Source of the DNA: Cymodocea nodosa
Taxonomy: Eukaryota > Streptophyta > Magnoliopsida > Alismatales > Cymodoceaceae
Length of the DNA: 64,000 nucleotides
NCBI GenBank assembly: GCA_036874045.1
Contig: CM072335.1
Span: forward strand, 27,349,501 to 27,413,500
Direction of reading: 5' to 3'
A program made the position numbers and the translations under genes. Of the stretch, positions 34,802 through 46,680 are shown piece after piece (the stretch's first letter is position 1; each line of letters opens with the position of its first letter). The notes beneath the pieces were generated by a model. The model did no database searches, was not told the DNA's origin, and was given only the letters and a program-made list of their open reading frames with translations.

Positions 34802-37800
34802 ATGAAGGGCCCGGGACTCTACTCCGACATCGGCAAGAAGGTCAAAGGTACACCGCTTGCTTTTAGTTTGTCCTTGCTCTCTCGTTCTCTGGCTTTGATT
34901 TCTGATGGCCGTGGTATTTGGATCTGTAGATCTCCTGACGAAGGACTACAGCTACGACCAGAAGGTCACGTTCTCCACTTGCACCGTCTCCGGAGTGGTA
35001 CGGCTCGATTCTCGTATTATTATTACTATTATTATTTTCTCCTACTTTCTCCAGATCTGTGCCTTTTTATTTGTGTTGTCTCTTTCATGTGCAGGATTAG
35101 CATTCTCTAGGGTTCTTTTTTTTGTTTCTGATTGTCTTTTTTTGTGGCGAGATGATGCCTTAAGCTTTGTTTCTTGGATTCTAGTGTTTGTGATGACGAT
35201 TTGGATCGACGGGATGTTTTTCGCGTGGAATGTTAATGTTTTTAGGTTTCTATAGGACGTTGAGTTGGGATATTCTAGGACTCCCCAAAGATAAACATGC
35301 TAGGAAATTAGAGTTATCATCGTATTTGGTTGGGGACAGAGATGACTAAATCAATTCACTTGTATTTGGTATAATCTGATTCTTTTTGGAGCAACTCTAA
35401 GTAGCTGAATTGGTCAGAGCTGTGTCGTTTCATACTCTCCTCCAAGATTCTAGTATTGTTGATAACATCGTTGCCACCAACATTTCAATCTCGGTGGTAA
35501 GTATGAAATTACACAAGTCGCTACTTATGGTTGGTTACATTCTCCTACAAATTGCACAAAAATACTAAGGTTCAGTGTTGGTTGGTCTAGAGTAAGTAGA
35601 TTGGACGTGCCTATTGTATTTGAGTTGTGTCAGAAATCCAGAGAAATGAATCTCTTCAATGTATGAATGCCACTTAAAAGGCAAAAAACACATACTTATT
35701 ACTTTTTAGGTAATATAACCCATACAGCATTGGTTGCATCATGTCTTGGTGTCTTCTTGGTATTTGCAAGGTTACCATAGTTTTCAACTTTAGTGTTGGT
35801 TTCGTCTATGGCATGATAACTTTTTTAGGATATGTTTTTGCATAGAGAATCAACAGGAAAGTGGATTCTGAAGTCAAAAAAGAATTGATTGTAAATGGAA
35901 GGCGCATATATTTTCTGTTTGTTTTTGTTCACTAATTCAAATGAAACTGCAATTTGAGTTTACACATAATAATGTAAAAAAGAGATAGAGTATATATTAA
36001 TTTTTAAATCTTATTTCATGTTGGTATTTTCTAATGAAAATAAAAAGTGTATAATATTTAAAAATAAAAATTATAATATATAATTATTTTATTTGATTAT
36101 ATATTTAAGAATGTCAATACACACTCGAAAATTCATTATAATACACCATTTTTTGTACACAAAGTGTGCAAGAATTTTTGACTAATAAATAATAAGTAAT
36201 TGTCACATGCAAGTTGGTTGACAATAGAAAGTATTAGAATGATTGACATGTTTCTAAGTAAAATATAATAGTATCAATGGAAAAAATGAAAACATGGTAA
36301 AATTATGCATTATTAAATAAATAATATACTAAATTATTATATTTTAAAATTATAGTATCTTATAATTTATTCATAGAATTTTTCATAAATAAAATTATAT
36401 CCTATCATGTTAAGGTCTATACTAATCATGGAATTAAACATTCACATGAGTCGGTGAAATTTCACTAATATGTATTGGTTTTTGAAATATTGAAACAACA
36501 TTGAAATGGATGTCTCATAATCTTGTTAACAAAAGTTGGTTTTTTACTAGAATTTCAAACTTAACAAAATTATATTATACCATGTAAAAATAATCCTAAG
36601 AAACTATGGATATTATAAAAATTATCAGTTTATGAAAAATTCTATGGTATACATGATGCTTTTCGTAAAGAAATAACTACCTTTTTAGTAGTTATATGTG
36701 TTAACCTTAGGTTCAAATCTTATCATCTACATATTTGAATGGATAAAGATTCAATGATTTTGATATCCAATATAATTCTATGGTACCCTCAAGAGTACCA
36801 TAATTCTAGTTTCATTTTTTGCTTTGGAATGTTGTCTAATAGCTGATGAGACGACTCACCGAACACTATTTGAAAATTTAAAATTTTGCAACACTAAACA
36901 AGTGTCAATTGTAATTTCAATCATGTACTCCTTATTTCACTACTATTCGCCTATTTGTTAGTTTTATCTTCAATGATTTAATGGATTTAACGAGAAAATG
37001 CATTTATCATGTTCCTTCATTGACTAGGAATTCAAAAGCAAGTAAGAAGCCAATATAATGTGATAAGAATTACAAATAGACTTTTCTTTTTCAGCACTAG
37101 CATTTAAAGTTGAGCAACATTTTCTTCTTTGCCATGTGGAAACCTTCACTATTTTAAAATTTTGCATTTGCTTTCATACAAAACTGTTATTCTTCCTTTG
37201 TTTTTTATTGCATCGATAAATTATCTTGCCATGCTTTTAATGCTTTAGTTCAACAAGTTACACAATTTTACTTGAACACTGGATGGTCCTTGAAAATGCC
37301 ACTTTGTGTAGGCTGTTATGAGTTGAGATTTATCTTTTAAGTTCTGGTCAGCAATTATCTTGCCTGGCTTGAAAATTGTAACATTGTATTCTGTAATTAT
37401 GTAACCAACCAACCCCCTTAACACAGGATACTGCCATAAAATAATGTCCCCATTAAACATTTGCTTTTGCATTCTCGAAGGGTGAGGTTTTCCCCTCATT
37501 AGTAGAGTTTCCTTCTAGACTAAATAATACCTGTGAGTGACAGCAAGAAGCATGAATTTTATCAACATCGTTAAAGGTGTTACCTATGAAGATTCATGTC
37601 CGGAATTTTAGTTGCTAAAATGGTAAGCTGGATACATGCATTTACAAAAATGGTGCATTCTGTTTGTGATTACATTAAGTCTAGGAACATGGTATTGTAA
37701 GGAGAAATTGAAGTACATTCTCTTGTTTGTCTTTCTGTTTTGATAGAAGGTGAAATTCTCTTGGTTGGTTTGCAAGTTGCAACATGGACTTTTTGCTTCA

Positions 37801-40002
37801 TTGAACATGGTTGGTTGTTGTAGGCGGTGTTTGAATTACATAAATCTATAGCCTTTCTCATTTATAATTGAAAGAAAGATTTGCCTTGCAATACTTGGGA
37901 GTTTTTATTCCACTACTTCTGTGCACCATGCCTTACATCATGCCTGATATTATTCTCCTAATTTCTGGCATTTGTGTGTATTTTCACAAAAACTTGGTTA
38001 TTTTGTTTCTAGGGTTTGACTTCCACTGCAGTGAAGAAAGGTGGGCTGTGTGCTGCTGATATTTCCACTCAATTCAAGCATAAGCAATCGACCGTGGATG
38101 TTAAGTTTGATACAGATTCAAATGTATGCATGTTGCTCTATTTTTTCCCATTTCACATGAAAATCAACTTATACATGCATCTACTCACAAGTGTTTAATT
38201 TGTTCTTAATTAGATCTATTCTACAATAACCGTCTCAGATATTCTTCCATCCACAAAAGTGATTGCTACAATCAAGTATCCCGATTGCAATTCTGGAAAG
38301 GTACGTAATGTTTGCTGTTCAAGGGTTAAAAATCGCACATGAGCTAAAGTAGTGTTTTTGTACCATAGGGAGTACTGAAACAGTAATGGATTCAACATTA
38401 TCCTTAGGATGAGGCACGATTGTATAGAAAATCTTTTAAAATAAGTACAATTGAATAATCAAATTCAAATTGTTATTAAAAAGTTATTTATTGGTGAGAA
38501 TTTCTCAATGTAGACACAAAACATTTTATTATTGTCTATGAAGTTCTTTTTTTGTCCTTTAGTTGATTTCTTGTCATAACTATTTGTATAATTCAGTTAC
38601 GTGAAAATGAAAATAGAAAAAATAATAAATAATATAAATTATGCACGTTGTACATACCAATGGATGTGTTTTAATACATACCTCGTTATTTGATGAATGG
38701 AAGGTCTAATTTTTCCAAAATAAATCGAGAGAAAGGTAAATGGTCACATGGATTGAAAATAAAATTCATTAGATAAGGGCGATCGAAAACAAAAGATACA
38801 AACCAAATATAATATAAAAATTAAAATTTAGGCCCCACTGTACACAACAAGAAGTGTCAGCATGTAACAATATTTCAACAAAATCAAGCAACACTTCTTA
38901 CAATCCCTACATAATAATTGCAAAAATGAAATCTAAATTTAAAAACTGAAGTGCATATATGAACTTGGAGTGAATTGAGAGAGATAAACTAAAAGTAATG
39001 TAGTAGGGTGCTGGGGGTGGTGAATCACTTGGTAGGAAAGTGAGGACACAAGTTGTCTTGCTATTGTGCTTGTGCAGGATGCTCTAGAAATGTGGTGCTA
39101 TAGTTAGTGGAGTTTGGTTGTTCTTGAACTTAATGCAACAATGGCTGGTTGGTTATAACCTCCAATTGTGATTGTCAAATGGCGAAAACCAAAGTAGGAG
39201 CCAACTTTGTCTCATGGAAAGTGAGGGTATTGACTGTTGAATGGATGAGATTTATTATAGTTATTTGTCATTTGATTAGGTAACTAAATAACAATATTAA
39301 CGTGTGATTTTTTGATAATTCGGGTGAGCATCTGCATCAGGTGGCCCATACATAGATGCGCTATTGTACAGACAAAATGATGATGTTTATTGTTTGTCAT
39401 CCAGGTAGAGCTGCAGTATTTTCATCACCATGTAGCTTTTGTCTCATCTGTGGCGTTGAAACAAGCTCCTACCGTGGACTGCTCAGCTACAATTGGTGCT
39501 CATGGAGTTGCATTTGGCGCTGAAGCTGGTTTTGACACGTCTTCAAAAACATTTACGAAGTATAGTGCTGGCATCAGTTTGACAAAGCCAAATTACATTG
39601 CTTCTCTCATACTGTAAGTTACTAATAAATTTTCATGCTATAATTTTCTGGAAACAATGCTTGATATTGATTCCTGTTTTCATTTTATTTCGTAGTGAAA
39701 ACAAGGGAGATTCCCTGAGAGCTTCATACATGAGGTATATTGATGAGAAGCGGAGGATCACAGTTGTGAAGGAATTCACCCGAAAGTTCTCTTCCAATGA
39801 GAATGTTATCACTGTTGGTGGGTCATATGCATTGGATTCCCTTACGACTGTGAAGGCTAGACTAAACAACAACGGGAAACTTGGGGCTCTTCTGCAGCAT
39901 GAGCTGAAACCGAAGTCCGTCCTGACAATATCTGGTGAGTTCGACACCAAAGCCATGGAGCAGCATCCCAGGTTTGGTCTTGCGCTTGCTCTCAAACCAT
40001 GA
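34802..40002 (+). CDS. VDAC: Mitochondrial outer-membrane porin (VDAC)
   Basis: Six exons join in frame to 275 residues: 34802-34847, 34930-34997, 38013-38123, 38214-38300, 39405-39613 and 39696-40002; all splice sites are GT-AG. The product is the voltage-dependent anion channel, a 19-strand beta barrel passing ATP, ADP and small ions across the outer mitochondrial membrane. The N-terminal helix MKGPGLYSDIGKKVKDLLTK is typical of plant VDACs, as are GLTSTAVKKGG, AGISLTKPNY, the repeated alternating strands and the terminal HPRFGLALALKP, which carries the sorting signal. Length matches the family (about 276). Intron 2 is about 3 kb and AT-rich; intron 4 about 1.1 kb. A 24-base C run lies in the leader. 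No defects are seen. Confidence 0.96.
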
Positions 40003-40601
40003 GTGCCGATTGAATTGGGAAATCGAATCTCTGGTGATTCAGGTTTTTGTTGGGACTCAGAAGAGGAAACAGTTAATAAGCTTTTCTGCGGTTATTCTTT
40101 TTACCATTGACACATGATTTGTTAGATGGGTTCTAACCCATCAATTAGTTGAATTCACTATGAAATGTCATGCATAAGCATCGAGATTCATCCAAAGGAT
40201 CGCTAGATTTTATTGTGTGCTGGGTTTTTTAATCTAGTTGCAAGATAAATATTTCACGTCATATCATTTATAATCTACTGTATTTACATGGTGAGAAAAG
40301 CCATGATAGCAGCGCAGCTAAATGCTGAAAATCTAATAGAAAAATGAGCAAAAGGGAGACGAGACTTACACAATCATCCAATTCTTCCTTAATTTTCAAC
40401 TAATCCTTCTTTTTTTTTTCCATTAGTGAAAGAAAATATCTTTCTTCTAATTATTCTTGATATGCAACTTGCTGCATATGCAGTTTCACTTTTGTACATA
40501 AATAATATTGCAGCTGCACAAATCAACAGATTCTATTGTCAGGCATCATCCGGGCGACAATGTTATGTATATATTGCTTGAGATAAGGTAGAGAAAGAGA
40601 A
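40003..40601. other. Spacer between convergent VDAC and GNAT genes
   Basis: Holds the 3' untranslated ends of the two convergent genes. No frames or repeats of note. Confidence 0.5.
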
Positions 40602-41319
40602 TCAGTAGGCCGGGGTCGGCTTGAATCTTTTCCCCCATTTGATCATGATCTCTTCAATGTCGGCGTCCATCCTGGTCCCCTTCCCTCCCCACATCAACAT
40701 GTGAGGCAAGTCCCCGAAGGACGACCCATCCACTTCTCTCACCGCCTTGAACCCCATCCTCGTGTAGAACCTCACCAGCTGAAACGTCAAACCCAGATAG
40801 ATGATCACAATCAATCCGACGCTGAAAAAGGAGGAGGACCACGTGAACCCGTCAGGTAATCTAATCTAGTCTAATCACCTTCTTGTGGTAGAGGTTGGAG
40901 TCGTCGATTGCAAGAAGCTCCGCCCTCTTGCACCCGCAGTTGTAACCATGACAGACGGCGACGGCGCCGACGAAGAGACCCAGACCAAATATGGACCTCT
41001 TCATTCCCAAAGTCGCCTTCGACATCCTGATGGAGTCGAGGTGGAGTACCTTACCATCGACCCAAGGCCTGATGAAACCCACCGCCTTTCCCAGCTGCAG
41101 CCTCTCGTCCTCCGTGCTGAGTGCGGCCACCCGGAAGAAGGGTCCCGAGGTCTGGAGCCGAAGCTTGACGTTCTGGGACCTCAACGAGGCTTCCATGATT
41201 TCCGACATGGTGGGAATGACCGAGACCTGGGTCTTGCAGCTCGATGCATGCAGGGGGGGAGGACCGATGATGATGGACTGGGCCTTGGCTGCCGGAGAGG
41301 GGTGAAACGCCGAGGTCAT
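40602..41319 (-). CDS. GNAT-like protein, probably plastid-targeted
   Basis: Two exons, 40879-41319 (147 codons) and 40602-40778 (58 codons plus stop), joined AAG/GTGATT to CAG/CTGGTG, give 205 residues. The first 35-40 residues are Ser/Ala/Pro-rich with few acidic residues, like a chloroplast transit peptide. The core has ALSTEDERLQLGKAVGFI, then GLFVGAVAVCHGYNCGCK, AELLAIDDSNLYHKK and LVRFYTRMGFKAVREVDGS, ending GTRMDADIEEIMIKWGKRFK. LxxFYxxxGF is the usual C-terminal GNAT motif; the canonical R/QxxGxG/A acetyl-CoA loop is not evident, so activity is uncertain. It matches plant proteins annotated as acyl-CoA N-acyltransferase-like. It is convergent with VDAC. The start at 41319 is preferred because the longer upstream frame lacks family character. 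Confidence 0.8.
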
Positions 41320-41876
41320 GATGATCGTCGTGTTCGTTTGTCGGTCTTCGCGGCACGGGAGAGAGTGGAGTGGAGTGGAGTGGATGGATAAGGCTGTCTG
41401 GAAGAATGACGTGTGGGAAGTGAGAACCGTCGGTGGACCGATCCCGCATCTAACCAGCAAGTAAAACCACAGGATTTCATTGGGCGAAAACGAACGAAAC
41501 ACAAAAGAGTATGATTGTTTCGGAGTCACACGATGCAATATAAACCTCCTGCCTCCACAGCCACAAAATGGTCAAAACACCAAAGCAAAAACAAAATGAA
41601 TCCAACAGATCCAACCATCAACATTAACGAAGGTTTTCAAGAGCATCCATCACCGAATTGCGTGGAAAAGGAACTCTTCAAAAAACTATATAACAGCATT
41701 GATATACTGTGAATTAATTATAATAATTTAGTTGATTGGGAACTATGGTAATGAGAATTTTTATAAATTATACACCATGCAAATGTATCATATCGAATAA
41801 ACCGCATGTGACATCAATGATATATACTCACAGTGTGTATATTTATATTTTCCTAGTGAAATTGGTGCTGAAAATT

Positions 41877-44285
41877 CTAGGGCTCGGGTCTCCATCGTAC
41901 TGGAAGCCTCCACCTTCTGTGCCAGTAAACCGATACCCTGGACCACAGTGGGAACCCAAAATTGTACCCCGAAGGCTCATCGGCTACTCCACCTACAACT
42001 AAGGGCAGCCATACATACCTTGAATCACTCAACTCCGAGGGATTCCATCTATCTGCCATGAATATGTAAGAGCCACGAAGGCCCGGCAGTGGCGCAACAA
42101 AGGTGCTCTGTGAGAAGAAGGTTGTCGTTCTAAACTCCTCGTTGCCTACCACGCAAGGGTTACCCACGGCTTCCCACGGACCCATAATAGATTCAGCTGC
42201 ATGCGTCAATGCCGTGTTGGGAGCCCAACCTGTGCAACCTGAGGTGATCATATAATAAGTTCCACCGTGCTTGAATAATGCAGGGGCCTCTCGGTGCCGG
42301 CCAACAAGAATCCTGCTCATCACTCGCGTCACATCTACGTAATCATCAGTAAGAGGACCAACATGAAGCACGCTGTTTTCCTCCGAAGAGTAGATGAGAT
42401 AGGCCATCCCATCATCATCTTTGAAGATGGTCATATCCCTGCTATCAAAACCATGCGGACGTCGGCTGTAGAGATATTTGAAGGGTCCGGTTGGGTGGTC
42501 ACTGATGGCCACACCAACAGAAGCTTTTGTATAGTTGGCATCATCTATGTGCATCCACATTACATACTTGTTGGTCTCGTTATTGTAAATTACTTTGGGT
42601 CTTTCGAGCACATTTGAGACATGAAGATCATGGCTGACATTCCTCTCTTCACCTGAGAGAACAATGCCCTCATTTTTCCATGCCCACAAATCCTTGGAGG
42701 AATAGCAGCTTACACCAATTATATCAACCTGGAAAGAATAGAGGCAAATAAAGCATAAAAATTACAGTGCTCACCACCGAAGTTTGATGCAATCAGAATT
42801 TACAAAAATGACCAAAGAACCATAATTCAGGGAGTGCACTCCATTGATGCAACAGCTGGAATTTTAAGATGATTATTCTAAAACATTAAGCAAGCCAATT
42901 GTTCAACTTAAGGCAGCAAGTGCATAATTGGATATGAATCACAATACCATTGTTTAACCAGTAATTACTTGGAAAGGATACATCCAAAAGTGTGTATACG
43001 AGAGCTACTTAAACAAAGAGTGGATGTATGGCACTTTCGATGGATTTCTTCCTAAGTATTTGAACCATGCTAGTTCTTGCTAATTGAATTTGAGTTGAAT
43101 GTTCGACTCCAAGATGATATTAGAAGACTAAAAAGGCAATAACCAGTCAATCCTTTCAAATCAAAAAAGGAGCAGATATATATATATATATATCCCAAGT
43201 GATATATTATGTGAAGAGTATTAAAGCATGCGAAGGGATGTTGTTGTGGTTATAATAATTTTAAATTTTATCTTATAAGCAGCTAGTATTAAGTTTGGGA
43301 CTGTTGCTTAGCAGAGATTATGCCTGCACTTTAACATAAACTAATAATAAAAAAAGCACTAGTTTTACAACAGCGAAATTATCCCAAAATGTCTTCCTGG
43401 ATATTATCAAGAAAAGGGACCAAATTTTGTTTGCATATTTTGAGTTTCTTTTACATCATTTGGATGTGTTTTTTATCATCTGTGTACTTATTTTACCCTT
43501 GGAGAAGAAACAAACTACATCTAAAAAGAAGATAAGTTCTAGTTTTAACATGAAAAGTGAGGTTCGTTACCATTTTAACTTCCATAATTTAGCAAAGGTA
43601 GAGTCATAATAGACAGACTTGAAGGAGCAGTATCTCATATTATCTAATACAACACAAAAAATTAATGACCAAAAGGAAGGGGAGCCATAATTTAAAAAAC
43701 AGAAACAGCATCGCTGTATAAAAGTTAACTGACCCGTGCAGCTGCATTTTTGTGAGCAAAGTATGTTCTCCCATCCTTATTTTCTCCATACCAATAGAAT
43801 GTTTGTGTTCTTCCAACGTACAGAAGTCCACCTCCATGAGCCTGAATGGGGCTTCCATCTGTGTCCAGCCATTGTCTTCCTGGCTGGAAGTACATGGTAT
43901 CATTCCCTCCTCTTGTCGGGCCAAATGCTGTTCTCCAGTTAGGGAAGAAAAAGGATTGAAGTGCTGAAGATTTGTCCAAAAACTCATAAATTGCCTTATG
44001 CGGCTTCGGTGGTCCTCTTCGTTTCCTAGCGTTCGGAGAACGCTTTCTCCTAGGGTCAGGTATCTTCAAAATCTCCTCTTCAATCTCTCTGAATTCTCTG
44101 ATGATAGAAAGCGAGTCCAAGCCCACATGCGTCTCCCCCTTTTCATCTTGATAGATGATAGAGTAAAAATGAATCATAAGAATAACACCAGCTAGGCCCC
44201 AGATCAGAATAATGAGATAAAATCTGCTTCCTGCGGTGTAACAGAAGGCAGTACATTTATCGTATTTGTTCCTCATCTTGATCAT
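41877..44285 (-). CDS. Membrane-anchored glycosyl hydrolase family 43-like protein
   Basis: Two exons, 43734-44285 (184 codons) and 41877-42728 (283 codons plus TAG), give 467 residues. A short cytosolic head is followed by one membrane segment (about residues 22-43, YLIILIWGLAGVILMIHF), a basic linker (about 85-105), then a five-bladed propeller-type GH43 domain: QAHGGGLLYVGRTQTFYWYG, VLERPKVIYN, WMHIDD, GFDSRDMTIF, REAPALFKHGGTYYMI and a final PLWSRVSVYWHRRWRLP. This is the layout of Arabidopsis At3g49880, suggesting a type II Golgi protein acting on galactan or arabinan side chains, by inference. Substrate and catalytic residues are not proven from sequence. MRNKYDK, three codons after the first ATG, is an alternative start. 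The intron (43733-42729) is 1.0 kb. The gene lies 0.6 kb upstream of, and parallel to, the GNAT-like gene. Confidence 0.9.
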
Positions 44286-46680
44286 TTACACTTCTATCTT
44301 CAACACAATGCTGGAATAAATAAAATACAACCCATATGGATCAATATTATTAACAACCATCACATTCTGTCTATTCGGTATACCTGTCACAGTGACGCAG
44401 AAAGAAATATAGTTCTTCTAGACTAAGATTTACAGAATTAAGTGAGAGATTATTTCAGTAACAAGCTGTAAATAAACAAATGAGACAGTTTCCAAGTTTA
44501 ATAAAATGAACAAATATGATTGAATTCTAACACAGTAGATGAATATGATGCGAATGAACACTTGTGAAACCGAAACCATTGACCACAACTGGAAGAGGAC
44601 GAACCAAATTTGTAGAGATGAGTACCCCAAGGTGAATGTAATTTCAACCAATCAGTCAAACTACTACTCTTGGCGACACTAAACAGCTTGATTTCTAAAT
44701 AAGATAACAAAAGAAAGAATGGCTTCCTAGGGAATAAATACTGATGCGGAAAGGTGTGATTTTTGGAAACAAAAATAAAGTTACGAACAGAACCAAGTTC
44801 CATTCTCAGTAAAGAAATCTCGACAAAATGAAATCTCAGGCAGCCAGAGAAGCTTGGGCGTCCACCTATTTCCAGTGCCTCCAGACTCGAAAATCAAAAA
44901 TCTTCTCCAATCAATTTTACAAAAAAAATGACACCCAATTTTCCAAAAGAGAGAAACAATCTAAACCACGAAGAGAGTACGGACCATTTCGCCGGTAAAA
45001 GAAACATCGACAACTGAAGGAATCACACATATGACCGAGCGTAAATACAAACCACGCCAGCCTTTCGAGATCCTGCGCATGGTTAGGGCAGCCCTGGTGA
45101 CGGCTGTCGCACTGCCGTAGCCGAAAACCCACGGACTGGTCAAAGACCGGATGACGGTCCGGTCGAACCGCCGCTGAGCATCATCATCAATCACGGCCGA
45201 TGCAACAACAACAGCATGTGAGGTCCGGCGAGGCGTGGCGTGCTCGGAAAGTCACCAGTGCCGACAGATGGAGGGAGCTCTTAAGCCTGTTGAAACTCAT
45301 TCGCCGATGGTCCACCACTCTGTGGCCTAATAGTGACACGAGAATTTGACGTTCTACCACACATTTTGAATATTTATGAATATAAAACCATCGATAATAA
45401 AAATTTCAATTAGGTCTTACAACGAGCAAAAACTAATGTTCTTTTTGTAATTATAAGTTACATTTTTAAATGTAAATATGTCCACGTAATGAATTTAAAT
45501 ATAATTTAACTTAAATATTTTATTATCCAACAAAATTTTAATTTCGTACTTCAAATTTTTTAAGAAATGATTCTAAATAATAAACGTTTAAGTCAACTTC
45601 AACGCAGATAACATTAAATTAGCATGTAAGAATGGATTTTTTGTATGTACGCCCTTGCGAAGATTTAAATTTACCATGTAATATACGCTAATATTAACAT
45701 TATTTACTTGTATACTCTTCTCATCTGTGTTTTACCTTAATAAAAAATCTAAGTAAAAAAAAAAGCAGCTGTGTTTTATTAACGTGAGAGTATGCACATT
45801 AAAAAAAATCCAATTTAAGATTTTTATAGGCAAGACAATGAAATAGGTAACAAGTCGTTGATAAGAATTAATTGCAAGACATATACAAGTAATTTAAAAT
45901 CTTTGAAAAGATATATAAATAAAAAAATCCTATAAGAATTTAAATGTCTTTAAAAATAATCGTATATATTTATTATTAAATGATTATAAATATAAAATTA
46001 TTCATGCCATTTTTTCTTACATTATTATTCATTTTTAAAATTATTTTCTCAGACTTTATAAAAAATGTAAAAAGTATTACATCATCCGACCCTCTGGTGC
46101 ACGTCAGACCCCACGACGAAGCTTTGCGCATTTCGCTCAGCTGATTATAATTATCGATCACGGTAATTAATTGATTAATTAGTAAGATAATTATTATCGT
46201 GGCATAATCTTCCTCCGACGAATACTACCGTTCTCGTTACGACGGTAAAGCGATAAACTAAACCATGGGTGACAATAATTTTTGCATCACGTGATTAGAA
46301 AATAAATAAATTTAAAAATAAAAACTACCTAGTCTCGTACGTATAATATTGTTTGTATTAAAACGTGATTTCTATTTTTTTATGAAAATATAAAATATTT
46401 TCTTCTTACCAATTTGATATTAAAAAAGCTCTATTAATAAAATATTTTCTATTTCACGTGTTCACCCTGGCAGTCCTCCCTCCGCCGAGCCTGTGATCTC
46501 CATCTCCCTTCCCCAGCTTCATCCTCTGCCTTGGTAAGCATCCTTCTCTTGCTCCCTCGTCTTCCATCCTCCTCTCCCACCTCACGCTTCACTTTTCCCT
46601 CGCACCCATCTGGTGAACTCCCTCTGCCCCACCCCCGATTTCTGTCACCCAAGCATGCAAACAGTAAGGAGGCGCGGTTG
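44286..46680. other. Spacer between divergent GH43 and SURF1 genes
   Basis: Near 44961-45194 the minus strand has a GC-rich 77-codon frame (MIDDDAQRRFDRTV, later FTGEMVRTLFVV) unlike any family I know. Its position suggests a spliced 5' leader exon of the GH43 gene or an upstream frame. From 45350 to 46450 the DNA is AT-rich with nothing recognised. 46450-46680 is the GC-rich leader region of SURF1. Confidence 0.4.

Noticed and set aside
40885..41538. Long frames on the plus strand and upstream extension of the GNAT-like frame
   Set aside because: Plus-strand frames are shadows of the GC-rich GNAT exon; the extension beyond 41319 is Ser/His-rich leader with no family character.
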